64,000 bases of DNA, taken from NCBI RefSeq assembly GCF_003854935.1, contig NZ_CP033969.1, positions 2,418,001 to 2,482,000 of the forward strand, given 5' to 3'. The notes below the pieces were generated by a model. That model did not search any database. It was not told the DNA's origin and saw only the letters and a program-made list of their open reading frames with translations. This DNA is from Cupriavidus pauculus (GTDB lineage Bacteria; Pseudomonadota; Gammaproteobacteria; Burkholderiales; Burkholderiaceae). Within the stretch, counting starts at the first letter, position 1. Every line of letters begins with the position of its first letter. Of the stretch, positions 1 through 9,234 are shown in pieces. The position numbers and the translations under genes were made by a program.

Positions 1-410
1 GCACTAACCAAACGGTACGTGATCGGATGCTCCGCTCGAAAGTCGGAGTACGTCGCTAGATAGATCACCGGCGAAGAGGCAGGCCCTAACCCAGTCGTGT
101 AATGCGCAGGGAACGTGGTAAGCCCGTATGGCTGCCGGAGCGCCATATGGCTCCGGCAGGCGAACCGCAAGGGACGCTGTTGGCTGTGCGGGTATGGGAG
201 GTTGGAGAAAGCGAACGCCGGGTTGTAATGATCCGGATAGGGGTTGAAACATTACCTCACGCGAAAGCGGGCAGACTTCCAACTGGTCTTTCGTCGCAAG
301 ACGGCTGACTGAACTCGCTTGTTTAATTTTCTTCCCTTGGGGGGTGACATGCCCCTCAAGGGGCATGTTGTCTCTGTTGCTTGGGGAAGTCCTCAAGATA
401 GGAGAGCAGC

Positions 411-2135
411 ATGGAAGCATTGATCCGCGAGGATGAATCTGCGCCCTCCGGCATCCCGCAGCGATGGGGCGACATCAATTGGCGCCGCGTCGACCGGAAT
501 GTTCGGGCAATGCAGATTCGAATTGCGAAGGCAACACAGGATGGGGATTGGCGCCGGGTGAAAGCCCTGCAACGATCCCTGACCCGCTCGTTTTCCGCTA
601 AAGCATCGGCGGTACGACGAGTGGCGATGAACCAAGGAGCGCGGACGGCGGGAGTCGACCGCGTAGAGTGGGACTCACCTGAAGCCCGATGGGCAGCCAT
701 TGGGAGGTTGAAGCGCCGGGGGTATCGCCCGCTGCCATTAAGGCGGGTGTATATACCCAAGGCAAATGGGAAAGAACGCCCTCTGGGCATTCCGACCATG
801 CACGACCGGGCCATGCAGGCGCTGTATCTGCTGGCGCTGGAACCGGTGTCCGAAGGAACGAGCGACCCGAACTCTTACGGGTTTCGGATCAATCGCTCTA
901 CCGCGGATGCCATGTCCCAGCTGTTTGTTTCCCTATCCAAGAAAGCCTCGGCTCAATGGGTGCTGGAAGCAGACATCAAAGGGTGCTTTGACCATATCAG
1001 TCACGACTGGCTGGAGCGCAATGTCCCAATGGATAAAGCAATCCTACGGAAGTGGTTGAAAGCTGGCGTCGTATTTCAAGGCCAGTTTCAGGCGACCGAT
1101 GCTGGAACACCACAGGGGGGCATCATTTCCCCGACCTTGGCAAATGTGGCACTGAACGGGTTGGAACAACAACTGATCGAGTCCTTGCGGGCCAGACTGG
1201 GCGTTGCCAACACGAAGAAGCTGAAAGTGAACGTCGTACGGTACGCGGATGACTTTGTGATCACCGGCAACACGCCGGAAGTGCTGGAGCACGAAGTGAA
1301 GCCGTGGGTAGAACAGTTCCTAGCAACACGAGGACTGACGCTCTCCACGGAGAAAACACGAATCGTCAATATCGCTGACGGCTTTGACTTTCTAGGGTGG
1401 AATTTCCGGAAATACTCGGGAACGCTGCTCATCAAACCGAGCAAGAAAAACGCGCAAGCGTTCTATCGCAAGGTAAAGGAGGTCATCGGGGCACATAGGG
1501 GGAAACGGACGGCAGATCTAATCCAGAAGTTGAACCCGATGCTGAGGGGCTGGGCGCAGTATCACAGCCCAGTGGTTGCGAAAGCGATGTTCGCCCGCAT
1601 GGAGCATCTGATCTTTAGGTCTCTATGGAGGTGGGCAAAGCGGCGACACCGAAGGAAGGGTACCGAGTGGGTGCGAAGGACATACTTCGCCTCAGTTGGA
1701 AACCGGAACTGGGTGTTCGGTTCCACGATGTGGAATAGGGCGGGTGAGCGCTACTGGATGGAACTGTATTCGATGCCGAGTACGCCTATCCGGAGGCACA
1801 AGAAAGTTCGCGGGGACTACCATCCCTTCGACCCAGCGCAGGAAATGTATGGCGAAACGCTGCGGCAGGAACGTATGGCAGAAAGCATGTCGTACCGAAG
1901 GCAGTGGGCAAAGCTGTTCATGTCCCAGCGGGGCTTGTGTGCGGTATGCCAGAGCAAGATTACCAAAGAGACAGGATGGGATGACCATCACATCGAACCT
2001 CGGGTATCCGGGGGTTCCGATGCTCTAGGAAACCGCGTTCTGGTGCACCCCGATTGCCATGTTCAAGTCCATTTCCACGGCCAAGTTGCGGTGAAGCCGG
2101 TGTATGATTCGTCCATATACTTTGTAGAGGCTTGA
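411..2135 (+). CDS. ltrA: Group II intron reverse transcriptase/maturase with HNH endonuclease domain
   Basis: Multifunctional intron-encoded protein of 574 aa: it assists splicing, nicks target DNA and copies the intron. Domains in order are an N-terminal RT0-like region, a reverse transcriptase core (PLGIPTMHDR near residue 125; catalytic YADD at 278-281), a maturase/thumb X domain (LRGWAQYHSP), and a C-terminal HNH endonuclease with Cys510-X2-Cys513 and paired His526-His527. All catalytic motifs are present and the frame is open, so the element may be active. The ATG at 411 follows AGGAGAG at 400-406. The stop codon overlaps the first two bases of domain V, as expected for an ORF in domain IV. 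Subclass assignment would need a tree. Confidence 0.95.
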   Translation: MEALIREDESAPSGIPQRWGDINWRRVDRNVRAMQIRIAKATQDGDWRRVKALQRSLTRSFSAKASAVRRVAMNQGARTAGVDRVEWDSPEARWAAIGRLKRRGYRPLPLRRVYIPKANGKERPLGIPTMHDRAMQALYLLALEPVSEGTSDPNSYGFRINRSTADAMSQLFVSLSKKASAQWVLEADIKGCFDHISHDWLERNVPMDKAILRKWLKAGVVFQGQFQATDAGTPQGGIISPTLANVALNGLEQQLIESLRARLGVANTKKLKVNVVRYADDFVITGNTPEVLEHEVKPWVEQFLATRGLTLSTEKTRIVNIADGFDFLGWNFRKYSGTLLIKPSKKNAQAFYRKVKEVIGAHRGKRTADLIQKLNPMLRGWAQYHSPVVAKAMFARMEHLIFRSLWRWAKRRHRRKGTEWVRRTYFASVGNRNWVFGSTMWNRAGERYWMELYSMPSTPIRRHKKVRGDYHPFDPAQEMYGETLRQERMAESMSYRRQWAKLFMSQRGLCAVCQSKITKETGWDDHHIEPRVSGGSDALGNRVLVHPDCHVQVHFHGQVAVKPVYDSSIYFVEA

Positions 2136-2209
2136 GCCGTATGCGGGGAAACTCGCACGTACGGTTCTTAGGGGGGAGGGGGTCAGTAATGACCTTTCTC
2201 CTACCCTAC
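2134..2209 (+). other. Group II intron domains V and VI
   Basis: Domain V spans 2134-2167: a GAGCCGTATG/CGTACGGTTC stem closed by a GGGGAAACTC-type distal stem-loop. It is the ribozyme catalytic core. Domain VI spans about 2171-2206: a GGTCA/TGACC stem capped by a GTAA tetraloop, then a lower stem in which A2203 is the single bulged adenosine. The bulge sits 6-7 nt before the proposed 3' splice site, the normal distance for the lariat branch point. Pairings were derived by eye; the exact last base could be off by one. Confidence 0.85.
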
Positions 2210-2337
2210 CCTCCCGGTCTGCCACGCTCGACTGCTGCCCAGCGACGCGCGCCGCCAGACGTCCAGGACAATCCAGAAGATTCCCAAGACCGCTGCCATC
2301 GAGACACGCAGCTTGCCCTGACCTCGCCAACACCGCC

Positions 2338-3567
2338 GTGAAACCCATCCAGAAATCCAACAAGCTCCAGAACGTTTGCTATGACATCCGCGGCCCGGTG
2401 CTGGAAAAGGCCAAGCAGATGGAAGAGGAAGGGCACAAGATCATCAAGCTCAACATCGGCAACCTGGCCGTGTTCGGCTTCGATGCGCCGGAGGAAATCC
2501 AGCAGGACATGATGCGCAACCTGCCCAATTCGGCCGGTTACTCCGATTCCAAGGGCATCTTCGCCGCGCGCAAGGCGATCATGCACTACACCCAGGAAAA
2601 GCAGATCCAGGGCGTGGGGCTGGACGACATCTACGTGGGCAACGGCGCCTCCGAACTGATCGTGATGTCGATGAACGCGCTGCTCAACAGCGGCGACGAA
2701 GTGCTGGTGCCGGCGCCCGACTACCCGCTCTGGACGGCCGCGGTGAGCCTGTCCGGCGGCACGCCCGTCCACTACATCTGCGACGAGGCCAACGAGTGGA
2801 TGCCGGACCTGGACGACATCCGCCGCAAGATCACGCCGAACACGCGCGCGATCGTCGTCATCAACCCGAACAACCCGACCGGCGCACTGTATTCCGACGA
2901 ACTGCTGCAGGCCATCGTCGGCATCGCCCGCGAGCACGGCCTGATCATCTTTGCCGACGAGATTTACGACAAGGTGCTCTACGACGGCCACACTCACACG
3001 TCGATCGGCTCGCTGTCGACCGACGTGCTGACGGTGACCTTCAACGGCCTGTCCAAGAACTATCGCTCGTGCGGCTACCGCGCCGGCTGGATGGTCGTCT
3101 CCGGCGACAAGCGCCCGGCGCACGACTACATCGAGGGCCTGAACATGCTCTCGTCGATGCGGCTGTGCGCCAACGTGCCCGGCCAATGGGCCATCCAGAC
3201 CGCGCTGGGCGGCTATCAGAGCATCAACGACCTCGTGGCCGAGGGCGGCCGGCTGCGCCGCCAGCGCGACCTGGCGCACGAGCTGATCACCCAGATCCCC
3301 GGCATCACCTGCGTGAAGCCCAAGGCGGCGCTGTACCTGTTCCCAAAGCTCGACCTGTCGATGTACCCGATCCAGGACGACCAGGAGTTCATCTACGAAC
3401 TGCTGCAGGAGTCGAAGGTGCTGCTGGTGCAGGGCACCGGCTTCAACTGGGACGCGCCGGACCATTTCCGGATCGTGTTCCTGCCGCACGAGGAAGACCT
3501 GCGCGAGGCCATCACCCGGGTGGCGCGCTTCCTTGAGAACTATCGCAAACGTCACGGCACTGCCTGA
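2338..3567 (+). CDS. Pyridoxal-phosphate aminotransferase, alanine/valine-pyruvate type (AlaA/AlaC-like)
   Basis: Class I/II fold-type I aminotransferase of 409 aa, probably making alanine from pyruvate and glutamate. The cofactor-binding signature is complete: NPNNPTG near residue 176, the Asp of FADEIYDK at 207, and the Schiff-base Lys240 in SKNYRSCGYRAGW. The start is a GTG at 2338 with a poor ribosome binding site; the protein begins MKPIQKSNK, a usual start for this family. It lies 52 bp before hom and probably shares its transcript with hom and thrC. The intron immediately upstream may have displaced or replaced its native promoter. AlaA and AlaC cannot be told apart by inspection. Confidence 0.9.
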   Translation: MKPIQKSNKLQNVCYDIRGPVLEKAKQMEEEGHKIIKLNIGNLAVFGFDAPEEIQQDMMRNLPNSAGYSDSKGIFAARKAIMHYTQEKQIQGVGLDDIYVGNGASELIVMSMNALLNSGDEVLVPAPDYPLWTAAVSLSGGTPVHYICDEANEWMPDLDDIRRKITPNTRAIVVINPNNPTGALYSDELLQAIVGIAREHGLIIFADEIYDKVLYDGHTHTSIGSLSTDVLTVTFNGLSKNYRSCGYRAGWMVVSGDKRPAHDYIEGLNMLSSMRLCANVPGQWAIQTALGGYQSINDLVAEGGRLRRQRDLAHELITQIPGITCVKPKAALYLFPKLDLSMYPIQDDQEFIYELLQESKVLLVQGTGFNWDAPDHFRIVFLPHEEDLREAITRVARFLENYRKRHGTA

Positions 3568-3619
3568 GCAAGCCGGGGCGCCCCCATTTCCGTATCAAGC
3601 AACCCAGAGTCAGACGTCC

Positions 3620-4930
3620 ATGAATCCCATCAAAGTCGGCCTTCTCGGCATCGGTACCGTCGGTAGCGGCACGTTCAACGTGCTCCAGCGCAATCAGGAG
3701 GAAATCCGCCGCCGCGCGGGCCGCGGCATCGAGATTGCCGTGGTGGCCGACCTCAACACCGAGCGCGCCCGCGAGCTGACCGGTGGCGCCGTGGACGTGG
3801 TGGCCGACGCCAACGACGTGGTGACGCGCCCGGACATCGACATCGTGGTGGAGCTGATTGGCGGTTACGGCGTGGCACGCGAGCTGGTGCTCAAGGCCAT
3901 CGAGAACGGCAAGCACGTGGTCACCGCCAACAAGGCGCTGCTGGCCGTGCACGGCAACGAGATCTTCGAGGCCGCGCGCCGCAAGGGCGTGATCGTGGCG
4001 TTCGAGGCGGCCGTGGCCGGCGGCATCCCCATCATCAAGGCGCTGCGCGAGGGCCTGACCGCGAACCGCATCCAGTGGATCGCCGGCATCATCAACGGCA
4101 CGACGAACTTCATCCTGTCCGAGATGCGCGACAAGGGCCTGGACTTTGACACGGTACTGAAGGAAGCGCAGCAGCTTGGCTACGCCGAGGCCGACCCGAC
4201 GTTCGACATCGAGGGCATCGACGCCGCGCACAAGGTCACGCTGATGAGCGCCATCGCGTTCGGCATGCCGGTGCAGTTCGACCGCGCGCACGTGGAAGGC
4301 ATCACGCGCCTGTCGGCCATCGACATCAAGTACGCCGAGGAACTGGGCTACCGCATCAAGCTGCTGGGCATCACGCGCCGCCGCGAGGAGGGTGTGGAGC
4401 TGCGCGTGCACCCGACGCTGGTGCCGGCATCGCGCCTGATCGCCAACGTCGAGGGCGCCATGAACGCCGTGCTGGTGCAGGCCGACGCCGTGGGCGCCAC
4501 GCTGTACTACGGCAAGGGCGCCGGTGCCGAGCCGACCGCATCGGCCGTGATCGCCGACCTGGTGGACGTGACCCGCCTGCACACGGCCGACCCGAACCAC
4601 CGCGTGCCGCATTTGGCGTTCCAGCCCGACGAGCTGTCGAGCGTGCCCGTGCTGCCGATCGACGAGGTCACGACGTCGTACTACCTGCGCATGCGCGTGG
4701 CGGACCAGACCGGCGTGCTGGCCGAGATCACCCGCATCCTGGCCGAAGGCGGCATCAGCATCGACGCGATGCTGCAGAAGGAATCGCGCGAAGGCGAGCC
4801 GCAGACCGACATCATCATCCTGACGCACCTGACCCGCGAGAAGCAGATCAACGTGGCCATCCGCAGCATCGAGGCGCTGCAGACCGTGTTGTCGCCGGTC
4901 ACCCGCCTGCGCATGGAAGAACTGAATTAA
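3620..4930 (+). CDS. hom: Homoserine dehydrogenase
   Basis: Reduces aspartate semialdehyde to homoserine, the branch step to threonine and methionine. At 436 aa it is the monofunctional form with a regulatory tail. The N-terminal Rossmann fold carries GLLGIGTVGSG at residues 7-17. A central catalytic domain has NKALLAVHG and GIINGTTNFI. A C-terminal ACT domain starts near residue 355 (RMRVADQTGVLAEITRIL) and is the expected site of threonine feedback. The ATG at 3620 is preferred; the frame is open upstream, but only this start gives the normal N terminus. thrC follows 10 bp downstream, so the two are very probably cotranscribed. Confidence 0.96.
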   Translation: MNPIKVGLLGIGTVGSGTFNVLQRNQEEIRRRAGRGIEIAVVADLNTERARELTGGAVDVVADANDVVTRPDIDIVVELIGGYGVARELVLKAIENGKHVVTANKALLAVHGNEIFEAARRKGVIVAFEAAVAGGIPIIKALREGLTANRIQWIAGIINGTTNFILSEMRDKGLDFDTVLKEAQQLGYAEADPTFDIEGIDAAHKVTLMSAIAFGMPVQFDRAHVEGITRLSAIDIKYAEELGYRIKLLGITRRREEGVELRVHPTLVPASRLIANVEGAMNAVLVQADAVGATLYYGKGAGAEPTASAVIADLVDVTRLHTADPNHRVPHLAFQPDELSSVPVLPIDEVTTSYYLRMRVADQTGVLAEITRILAEGGISIDAMLQKESREGEPQTDIIILTHLTREKQINVAIRSIEALQTVLSPVTRLRMEELN

Positions 4931-4940
4931 AGAATCTGCT

Positions 4941-6386
4941 ATGAAATACCAGTCGACGCGCGGCCACGACATGCCGCAATCGTTCTCGGAAATCCTGCTC
5001 GGCGGCCTGGCCCCGGATGGCGGCCTGTACCTGCCGAAGCAGTATCCGCAAGTCACCGCCGACGAGCTCGAAGCCTGGCGCAAGCTGCCGTACGCCGACC
5101 TGGCGTTCGAGGTGCTGTCGCGCTTCTGTGACGACATCCCGGCCGACGACCTGCGCGCGCTGACGCGCAAGACCTACACGCCCGAGGTGTACTGCAACGC
5201 CCGCCCCGGCGACAACACGGCGGACATCACGCCGCTGCGCACGCTGGGCGAGGAAGGCGGCACCCGGCTGCAGTTGCTGGGCCTGTCGAACGGGCCGACG
5301 CTCGCGTTCAAGGACATGGCGATGCAGTTGCTCGGCAACCTGTTCGAGTACGCGCTGAAGCGGGCCGGGCTGAAGCTGAACATCCTGGGCGCCACGTCGG
5401 GCGACACCGGCAGCGCGGCCGAGTACGCGATGCGCGGCAAGGAAGGCATCCGCGTCTTCATGCTGAGCCCGCACCGCAAGATGAGCGCGTTCCAGACCGC
5501 GCAGATGTTCAGCCTGCAGGACCCGAACATCTTCAACATCGCCATCGAGGGCGTGTTCGACGATGCTCAGGACATCGTCAAGGCCGTCTCGAACGACCAC
5601 GCGTTCAAGGCGCGCCAGCGCATCGGCACCGTGAACTCGATCAACTGGGCCCGCGTGGTGGCGCAGGTGGTCTACTACTTCAAGGGCTGGCTGCTGGCCA
5701 CCGACGGCCCGGGCCAGAAGGTGTCGTTCTGCGTGCCGTCGGGCAACTTCGGCAACGTCTGCGCCGGCCACATCGCCCGCATGATGGGCCTGCCGATCGA
5801 CAAGCTCGTGGTGGCCACGAACGAGAACGACGTGCTCGACGAGTTCTTCCGCACCGGCACGTACCGCGTGCGCACGGCGGCGCAGACGTACCACACGTCG
5901 AGCCCGAGCATGGACATCTCGAAGGCGTCGAACTTCGAGCGCTTCGTCTTCGACCTGCTGGGCCAGGACGCCGGCAAGCTGGCCGAGCTGTTCCGCGACG
6001 TGGACACCAAGGGCGGCTTCAGCTTCGCGGGCAAGCCCGAGTTCGACCGCATCCGCCAGTTCGGCTTTGTCTCGGGCCGCAGCACGCACGACGACCGCCT
6101 GGCGACGATCCGCGACGTGCACCAGCGCTATGGCGTGACGATCGACACGCATACCGCCGACGGCGTGAAGGTGGCGCGCGAGCACCTGGCCGCCGGCGTG
6201 CCGATGGTGGTGCTGGAAACGGCGCTGCCGGCCAAGTTCGCCGACACGATCCGCGAGGCGCTGGGCCGCGAGCCCGAGCGTCCGGCGGCCTTCGACGGCA
6301 TCGAGCAGTTGCCGCAGCGCTTCGAGGTCATGCCGGCCGACGCCGATCAGGTCAAGGCGTACATCGCACGGCACACGGGCCTGTAG
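4941..6386 (+). CDS. thrC: Threonine synthase
   Basis: PLP enzyme that converts O-phosphohomoserine to threonine, the last step of the pathway. The 481-aa length fits the long proteobacterial form. The N terminus MKYQSTRG is typical. The cofactor lysine lies in LAFKDMAMQLLGN near residue 120, and the glycine-rich phosphate-binding loop is GATSGDTGSAA near residue 152. It starts 10 bp after hom. The nearest hairpin followed by T residues downstream is at 6472-6507. Nothing in the sequence suggests loss of function. Confidence 0.96.
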   Translation: MKYQSTRGHDMPQSFSEILLGGLAPDGGLYLPKQYPQVTADELEAWRKLPYADLAFEVLSRFCDDIPADDLRALTRKTYTPEVYCNARPGDNTADITPLRTLGEEGGTRLQLLGLSNGPTLAFKDMAMQLLGNLFEYALKRAGLKLNILGATSGDTGSAAEYAMRGKEGIRVFMLSPHRKMSAFQTAQMFSLQDPNIFNIAIEGVFDDAQDIVKAVSNDHAFKARQRIGTVNSINWARVVAQVVYYFKGWLLATDGPGQKVSFCVPSGNFGNVCAGHIARMMGLPIDKLVVATNENDVLDEFFRTGTYRVRTAAQTYHTSSPSMDISKASNFERFVFDLLGQDAGKLAELFRDVDTKGGFSFAGKPEFDRIRQFGFVSGRSTHDDRLATIRDVHQRYGVTIDTHTADGVKVAREHLAAGVPMVVLETALPAKFADTIREALGREPERPAAFDGIEQLPQRFEVMPADADQVKAYIARHTGL

Positions 6387-6439
6387 GCCGTTATAGCGGC
6401 CATTCACGCCGCCCCCGGACGGCCCCGGCGCCAACTCGC

Positions 6440-6507
6440 TACAATCGGGTTTGCCGGGTCCCGCTGCCACGGCCCCCAGGCGTCCGACGCCGGGGGCTGT
6501 TTGCTTT
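6440..6507 (+). terminator. Hairpin with T-rich tail between thrC and moeA, preceded by a TACAAT box
   Basis: GCCCCC and GGCGT (6472-6483) pair with ACGCC and GGGGGC (6487-6497) around a CCG loop, with one bulged A; TGTTTGCTTT follows. This reads as an intrinsic terminator for the hom-thrC transcript. A TACAAT hexamer at 6440-6445 lies just upstream and could be a -10 element for moeA, which would place the hairpin in the moeA leader. No good -35 box was seen, so the two readings cannot be separated from sequence alone. Confidence 0.6.
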
Positions 6508-6535
6508 GGGGGCCAACCCTGACTCCGATATCCCC

Positions 6536-7771
6536 ATGACCCAATCCGCAGCGCGCCCGCCGATGCTGACGATGGCCCAGGCCCTGGAAGCCCTGCTGGC
6601 CGGCGCCCGCCCCATCACCGAGACCGAAACCGTCGATACGCTGCAGGCCAACGGCCGCGTGCTGGCCACGCCGGTCACCAGCGCGCTGCGCGTGCCGCCG
6701 GCCGATAACACGTCGATGGACGGCTACGCCATGCGCGCCGCCGACGTGCCGGCGCCGGGCACCCGGCTGCCCGTCTCGCAACGGATTCCGGCTGGCCACG
6801 TCGGCACCGAACTGGCGCCCGGCACGGCCGCGCGGATCTTCACCGGCGGGCTGATCCCGCCCGGCGCCGATGCCGTGGTGATGCAGGAGCAATGCCAGGC
6901 CGATGGCGATGCGGTCATCGTCAACCACGTGCCGGCCAGCGGCGAATGGATTCGCCGCGCCGGCGAGGACATCGAGGCCGGCAGCCAGATCCTGCCGGCC
7001 GGCGCGCGGCTGTCGCCGCAGGCGCTGGGGCTGGCCGCGTCGGTCGGGCAGGCCCGGCTCGACGTGATCCGCCGCGTGCGCGTGGCCGTGTTCTTCACCG
7101 GCGACGAACTGGCGATGCCGGGCGAGCCGCTGAAGCCGGGCGCGATCTATAACTCCAACCGCTTCACGCTGCGCGGGCTGCTGGAAAACCTGGGCTGCGA
7201 AGTGTCCGATTTCGGCATCGTCCCCGACACGCTGGCCGCCACGCGCGACACGTTGCGCCGCGCCGCCGCGGGCCACGACCTGATCATCACGTCGGGCGGC
7301 GTCTCGGTGGGCGAGGAAGACCACATCCGTCCGGCCGTGACCGCCGAGGGGCGGCTGGACCTGTGGCAGATCGCGATCAAGCCCGGCAAGCCGCTGGCGT
7401 TTGGGCAGGTCGACAACGGCACGGCGGCGCCGACGTTCTTTCTGGGCCTGCCCGGCAACCCGGTGTCGAGCTTTGTCACGTTCCTGCTGTTCGTGCGGCC
7501 GTTCCTGCTACGCCTGCAGGGCGTGGCCGACGTCACGCCGCGCCGCCTGCCGCTGCGCGCCGATTTCGACCTGCCGAAGGGCGACCGCCGCAATGAATTC
7601 CTGCGCGCGCGGCTTAACGATGCCGGCGGGCTCGACCTGTTCCCGAACCAGAGCTCGGGCGTGCTGACGTCCACGGTCTGGGGCGACGGCCTGATCGACA
7701 ACCCGCCCAACCAGCCGATCGCCCGCGGCGACACGGTGTCATTCATTCCATTTGCCAGCCTGCTGGCCTAG
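6536..7771 (+). CDS. moeA: Molybdopterin molybdotransferase MoeA
   Basis: Inserts molybdate into adenylylated molybdopterin to finish the molybdenum cofactor. The 411-aa protein has the family order: an N-terminal segment with the DNTSMDGYAMR motif near residue 60, then the MPT-binding domain with TGDEL near 193 and SGGVSVGEEDH near 255, then a C-terminal beta domain. The ATG at 6536 is preferred over a TTG 30 bp upstream because it gives the normal N terminus. moaD starts 10 bp after its stop, so moeA heads a moeA-moaD-moaE-crcB run. Confidence 0.95.
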   Translation: MTQSAARPPMLTMAQALEALLAGARPITETETVDTLQANGRVLATPVTSALRVPPADNTSMDGYAMRAADVPAPGTRLPVSQRIPAGHVGTELAPGTAARIFTGGLIPPGADAVVMQEQCQADGDAVIVNHVPASGEWIRRAGEDIEAGSQILPAGARLSPQALGLAASVGQARLDVIRRVRVAVFFTGDELAMPGEPLKPGAIYNSNRFTLRGLLENLGCEVSDFGIVPDTLAATRDTLRRAAAGHDLIITSGGVSVGEEDHIRPAVTAEGRLDLWQIAIKPGKPLAFGQVDNGTAAPTFFLGLPGNPVSSFVTFLLFVRPFLLRLQGVADVTPRRLPLRADFDLPKGDRRNEFLRARLNDAGGLDLFPNQSSGVLTSTVWGDGLIDNPPNQPIARGDTVSFIPFASLLA

Positions 7772-7781
7772 GTTTATCGCC

Positions 7782-8039
7782 ATGCAACTCGAACTTCGAT
7801 ACTTCGCCAGCGTGCGCGAACAGGTGGGGCAGGGCGCCGAGCGCGCCGAGGTGCCGGCGGATGTCCGCACCGTCGGCGACCTGCGCGGCTGGCTGCGCGG
7901 CCGGGGCGGCGCGTGGGCCGAGGCACTGGCCGAAGGCCGCGCGCTGCGGATGGCCGTCGACCACAACGTGGCCCGTGCCGACACCCCGCTGGCCGACGGC
8001 TGCGAGGTGGCGTTCTTCCCGCCCGTGACCGGAGGCTGA
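7782..8039 (+). CDS. moaD: Molybdopterin synthase sulfur-carrier subunit MoaD
   Basis: Small ubiquitin-like sulfur carrier of 85 aa that donates thiocarboxylate sulfur to precursor Z within MPT synthase. The diagnostic C-terminal Gly-Gly (PPVTGG) is present. The ATG at 7782 gives the usual MQLELRYFASVRE start; a longer in-frame reading inside the end of moeA is unlikely. One base separates its stop from the moaE start, and MoaE is its structural partner. Confidence 0.95.
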   Translation: MQLELRYFASVREQVGQGAERAEVPADVRTVGDLRGWLRGRGGAWAEALAEGRALRMAVDHNVARADTPLADGCEVAFFPPVTGG

Positions 8040-8040
8040 G

Positions 8041-8565
8041 ATGACGGTGCGCGTGCAGCACGACGATTTCGACCTGGGCGCCGAGGTGGCCGCGCTGCGG
8101 GCCGGCAACCGCGGCGTGGGCGCGGTGGCGAGCTTCATCGGCACCGTGCGCGACGTCAGCGACGGCGCCCGCGTCAGCACGATGGAGCTGGAGCACTACC
8201 CGGGCATGACCGAGAAGGCGCTGGCCCGCATCGAGGCGGCGGCGCGCGAGCGCTGGCCGCTGCTGGGCGTGACGATCGTGCATCGGGTGGGACTGTTGCA
8301 GCCGCTGGACCAGATCGTGCTGGTCGCCGTGGCGTCGGCCCATCGCGGTGCGGCGTTCCAGGCATGCGAATTCCTCATGGACTACCTGAAGTCCGAGGCG
8401 CCGTTCTGGAAGAAGGAAGCCACGCCCGACGGCGCACGCTGGGTGGACGCCCGCGTGTCCGACGATGCCGCGCTGCAGCGCTGGGGCATTCCGTCGCTCA
8501 ATGCAGACCCCGCTGCCGACCCGGCTGCCGATCCCGCGTCCGATTCTTCCGACAAGGCACGCTGA
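8041..8565 (+). CDS. moaE: Molybdopterin synthase catalytic subunit MoaE
   Basis: Large subunit of MPT synthase (174 aa), which transfers two sulfurs from MoaD-thiocarboxylate to precursor Z. The SFIGTVRD segment near residue 36 and the active-site signature [11 protein letters not shown] near 117-127 are intact. Past residue 150 the protein carries a low-complexity tail with AADP repeats ([15 protein letters not shown]) that is not part of the catalytic fold and was probably added by slippage. Its TGA overlaps the crcB ATG by one base, giving translational coupling to an unrelated function. Confidence 0.95.
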   Translation: MTVRVQHDDFDLGAEVAALRAGNRGVGAVASFIGTVRDVSDGARVSTMELEHYPGMTEKALARIEAAARERWPLLGVTIVHRVGLLQPLDQIVLVAVASAHRGAAFQACEFLMDYLKSEAPFWKKEATPDGARWVDARVSDDAALQRWGIPSLNADPAADPAADPASDSSDKAR

Positions 8566-8945
8566 TGGGTCCGCTCGGTTTTGTGGCGGTCGGCGTGGGC
8601 GCCGCCGTTGGCGCGTGGCTGCGCTGGGGCTTCTCGGTGCTCTGGAATGCGGCGAATCCGGCACTTCCATATGGCACGCTGGCGGCCAACCTGATCGGCG
8701 GCTACCTGATCGGGATCGCGGTGGCGTTCTTCCAGACCCATCCCGGCCTGCCGCCCGAATGGCGGCTGCTGGCGGTCACCGGCTTCCTGGGCGGGCTAAC
8801 CACGTTCTCGACGTTTTCGAGCGAAGTCATCGCCAACCTGGTGTCGGGCGACTACCGCTGGGCGCTGGCCCACCTGGTGCTGCACCTTGGCGGCTCGGTG
8901 CTGCTGACCGCGGCCGGCATCTGGTCGTACCGCGCGCTGGCCTGA
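8565..8945 (+). CDS. crcB: Fluoride ion channel CrcB (Fluc)
   Basis: Small inner-membrane fluoride exporter of 126 aa with four predicted transmembrane helices. Family signatures are [13 protein letters not shown] near the N terminus, [14 protein letters not shown] near residue 36, and [15 protein letters not shown] near 72, which contains the pore Phe and Na-site residues. The ATG at 8565 overlaps the moaE stop (TGATG). No fluoride riboswitch can precede it because the gene sits inside the moa transcript, so regulation by fluoride is not evident here. Confidence 0.95.
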   Translation: MGPLGFVAVGVGAAVGAWLRWGFSVLWNAANPALPYGTLAANLIGGYLIGIAVAFFQTHPGLPPEWRLLAVTGFLGGLTTFSTFSSEVIANLVSGDYRWALAHLVLHLGGSVLLTAAGIWSYRALA

Positions 8946-9234
8946 CGCCTTACCTTTCGCCGGCGTTCGGAGACATAGGTAACACTCCTGATGCACCGGC
9001 GCCCCTCCGGGTGCTGTTCAGCGCCTATATTCATTGTCACGGATGCACTTTGCCGGCAGCTTGCGGCGCATGAGCCACATCCGTCCCTGCCCAAGCCACG
9101 CGCGCTAGCCGGCCCGCCGTGGCAGTTCCAGAATCCGGTCGCCATACCTGCTGTCTCGCCTGATCCGCGCCCATTGCCGGCGCGTTGTGACGTTTGTGCC
9201 ACACGTTCGATCCAGAAAACGAGGAGACCTCCCC

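Larger units (their letters stand above)
1..2209 (+). mobile_element. Group II intron, 5' end outside the window
   Basis: A retroelement that splices as RNA and inserts by reverse transcription. The 3' half is clear: the maturase ORF at 411-2135, a 34-nt domain V hairpin at 2134-2167, and a domain VI hairpin with a bulged branch-point A at 2203. The predicted 3' end is the AC at 2208-2209. No GTGYG-type 5' boundary is visible, so domain I probably begins before the window. A 9-bp hairpin at 347-368 (ACATGCCCC/GGGGCATGT) lies in the presumed domain IV, upstream of the ORF ribosome binding site. The intron lies about 130 bp before the aminotransferase start. The interrupted sequence cannot be named because the left flank is missing. 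Confidence 0.9.

Noticed and set aside
8400-8565. Fluoride riboswitch before crcB
   Set aside because: crcB overlaps moaE, so there is no untranslated leader to hold one.
8946-9234. Possible promoter (TATATT near 9025) or small gene before the 3HB-oligomer hydrolase
   Set aside because: No -35 at proper spacing and no ORF with a ribosome binding site apart from the gene's own.
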